The notes under the pieces: model-generated
Database searches by the model: none
What the model was told of the DNA's origin: nothing
What the model saw: the letters and a program-made list of their open reading frames with translations, nothing else
In this document: in pieces, positions 43,473 through 44,549 of the stretch
How the letters are laid out: the number at the start of each line of letters is the position of its first letter
Numbering within the stretch: the first letter of the stretch is position 1
NCBI GenBank assembly: GCA_000787465.1
Contig: JSYX01000276.1
Coordinates: 1 to 44,549, forward strand
Direction: 5' to 3'
DNA length: 44,549 nt
Source of the DNA: Thermomucor indicae-seudaticae
Lineage: Eukaryota > Mucoromycota > Mucoromycetes > Mucorales > Lichtheimiaceae
Program-made: the position numbers and the translations under genes

Positions 43473-44254
43473 TTTAATTTCTCTCCACGCATTTATGTAC
43501 TTTACTTATTACCACATAAATATACCATTGGAGAAAAAAGGAAACATGTAGTTCTCTCCTTTTATGCATTTTTCTTATTGACCCTTTTAATCAGCAAGGC
43601 TTTTAAAATCTATTACGAAATCTACCTGATGCAACTCTTGGCTATGGAATGGGTACGTATCCAATGCGTATGGATTTTTCCCCAATAGTTCTCATGGCCA
43701 CCTTTTGTGCCATTGAAATGAAAGTTTCTCGTTCATTCGTCGCGTATGTTCCTCGAAAAAGGTCAGTTCCACTCATTCTCAAGGGATATAAGCAATCAAG
43801 ACTGTCATCCGCAACACACAATATTCGTCATTAGATAATGAGGTTTCCGCCAATATAAGATGATGACATGTAATCGCGAATGGTCCTCTATGCACCATAC
43901 AGGCCGTCACTTATATCGGTAGACATCAAGAAGCCTGTATCCTCGAATTTCTCCCTACTTATTACTGATCAGATTATCTTTTAGAATAACAGAAAGAGGA
44001 CGACACTTCTATGTCTCTAACGCTATGATAGCAGGAAATCGTCTGCATCCACGTCCTTCCCTCAACTGCCTCACCAGTGCATGATGTACGCTACAGGAGC
44101 ACACGAAAACCCTACATTGTTTCTCATGCGAACTGAATGCGATATTCACATTAACCCTTCATCTTCGAAAGGAAGAAAGCAAAAAAAAAAAATAAAAAGG
44201 TGCTACTGAGTTATCAAACTTGTATTTCAGAAAATGGCTATTTAACAGCTTTTT
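43473..44254. other. Spacer downstream of the RasGEF gene
   Basis: No gene supported. A homopolymer-rich run (AAAAAAAAAATAAAAA) lies near 44181-44197. The spacer separates two genes pointing at each other. Confidence 0.5.
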
Positions 44255-44549
44255 TCATTTGGTTGACTTGACGCTTATTCTTTGTTTTACTTTCTTGAAA
44301 AAGCTCTTTGAGGACTTGTTGGCGGTGCCGTCGGATGCAGTAGTAGCAGTAGTAGTGCTAACGGTCGCTGTTAATACGCGCGATTGATTGCTTTGCTTCA
44401 TCATTTGTCTTGCTTTCTTACGACGGTCCTTTGCGGACATGTTGGTGCCGTCTTTGAAGAAGCCGGGATCCTCTAAGAACGGCTCCAGGTCTTCGGGCAT
44501 GAAGCACAGTTCATCAATGCTTTCCAGGATTGTCTCCGCCGCACCGATC
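44255..44549 (-). CDS. Partial gene, paralogue of the left-edge gene (right edge copy)
   Basis: Read on the minus strand, the frame is open from the window edge, with the first ATG at 44498-44500 and a stop at 44255-44257, so the 5' end lies outside. The visible 97 codons repeat the acidic PEDLEPFLEDPGFFKDG block and the basic KDRRKKARQMMK module of the left-edge gene, nearly base for base for ~158 nt (about three differences). They then diverge into a Thr-rich linker and a shorter second module SSKSFFKKVKQR before stopping. It lacks the long Ser/Ala tail of the left copy. The family is unrecognised; it is likely multicopy in this genome. Confidence 0.6.
   Translation of the reverse strand, partial: IGAAETILESIDELCFMPEDLEPFLEDPGFFKDGTNMSAKDRRKKARQMMKQSNQSRVLTATVSTTTATTASDGTANKSSKSFFKKVKQRISVKSTK

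Noticed and set aside
1..44549. tRNA, rRNA or other structured RNA genes
   Set aside because: I looked for T-arm-like GGTTCGAATCC blocks with matching acceptor stems on both strands and found none I could defend.
1..44549. Giant mobile element (Starship-like) bounded by inverted repeats
   Set aside because: The boundary repeats are coding parts of paralogous genes, no tyrosine-recombinase captain or transposase gene is present, and the cargo is conserved housekeeping genes.

Overview
The window looks like a piece of nuclear genome from an early-diverging filamentous fungus, most likely Mucoromycota (Mucorales-like). The reasons are dense, short introns (about 41-84 nt, one of 164 nt), intact genes on both strands without operon structure, low-complexity Q/N/S-rich regulators, and conserved fungal and eukaryotic families (DSC2/UBAC2, BuGZ, KIN4-type kinase, HOY1-type homeobox, RECQ1, ASF1, PIP5K, Cdc25-type RasGEF). 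I cannot name the species. Most genes are broken into many exons. I rebuilt splice structures by hand from reading frame, GT-AG (or GC-AG) borders and family motifs; boundaries should be good to a base or two where phase closed.

Layout. 1-535 (+) and 44255-44549 (-) are two paralogous partial genes that run off both window edges in opposite directions, starting at the same homologous base. 536-2859 has no convincing gene. 2860-4791 encodes an unrecognised 643-aa protein. 4948-6332 is a 7-exon DSC2/UBAC2-like gene (rhomboid-like membrane protein with UBA domain), tail to tail with the first of two tandem Baeyer-Villiger-type flavin monooxygenase genes on the minus strand (6375-8397 and 9520-11664). 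12450-13843 is a BuGZ/ZNF207 homologue with two zinc fingers and a C-terminal GLEBS-like motif. 14750-15757 is a HAD-family phosphatase-like protein. 16210-19593 is a KIN4-type kinase with a KA1-like C-terminus.

19594-26498 is gene-poor. It holds a 989-bp pogo-like terminal-inverted-repeat element (20828-21816; a 158-bp relative lies at 9239-9396), degenerate ORFs, and a small multi-span membrane protein gene with an apparent one-base frameshift (24350-25132). A HOY1-type homeobox gene (26499-27816, -) and a RECQ1 helicase gene (28523-31081, +) share a divergent upstream region. Then follow a tail-anchored coiled-coil protein with a dynein-adaptor CC1 box (31477-32956, +), ASF1 (33205-33921, -), PIP5K/MSS4 (34484-36762, +), a poorly resolved 2.9-kb stretch with one or two hypothetical minus-strand genes, and a large SH3-WW-Cdc25 RasGEF (39661-43472, +).

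The most striking whole-window signal is in the splice sites. Of about 65 introns I reconstructed, six have GC-AG rather than GT-AG borders, and all six share the donor GCAAGT. Three fall in the KIN4-like kinase, two in PIP5K and one in RECQ1. No operon-like or defence-like system is visible; the genes are mostly unlinked housekeeping and signalling functions (mitosis: BuGZ and KIN4; Ras and phosphoinositide signalling: RasGEF and PIP5K; chromatin and DNA repair: ASF1 and RECQ1; membrane quality control: DSC2).
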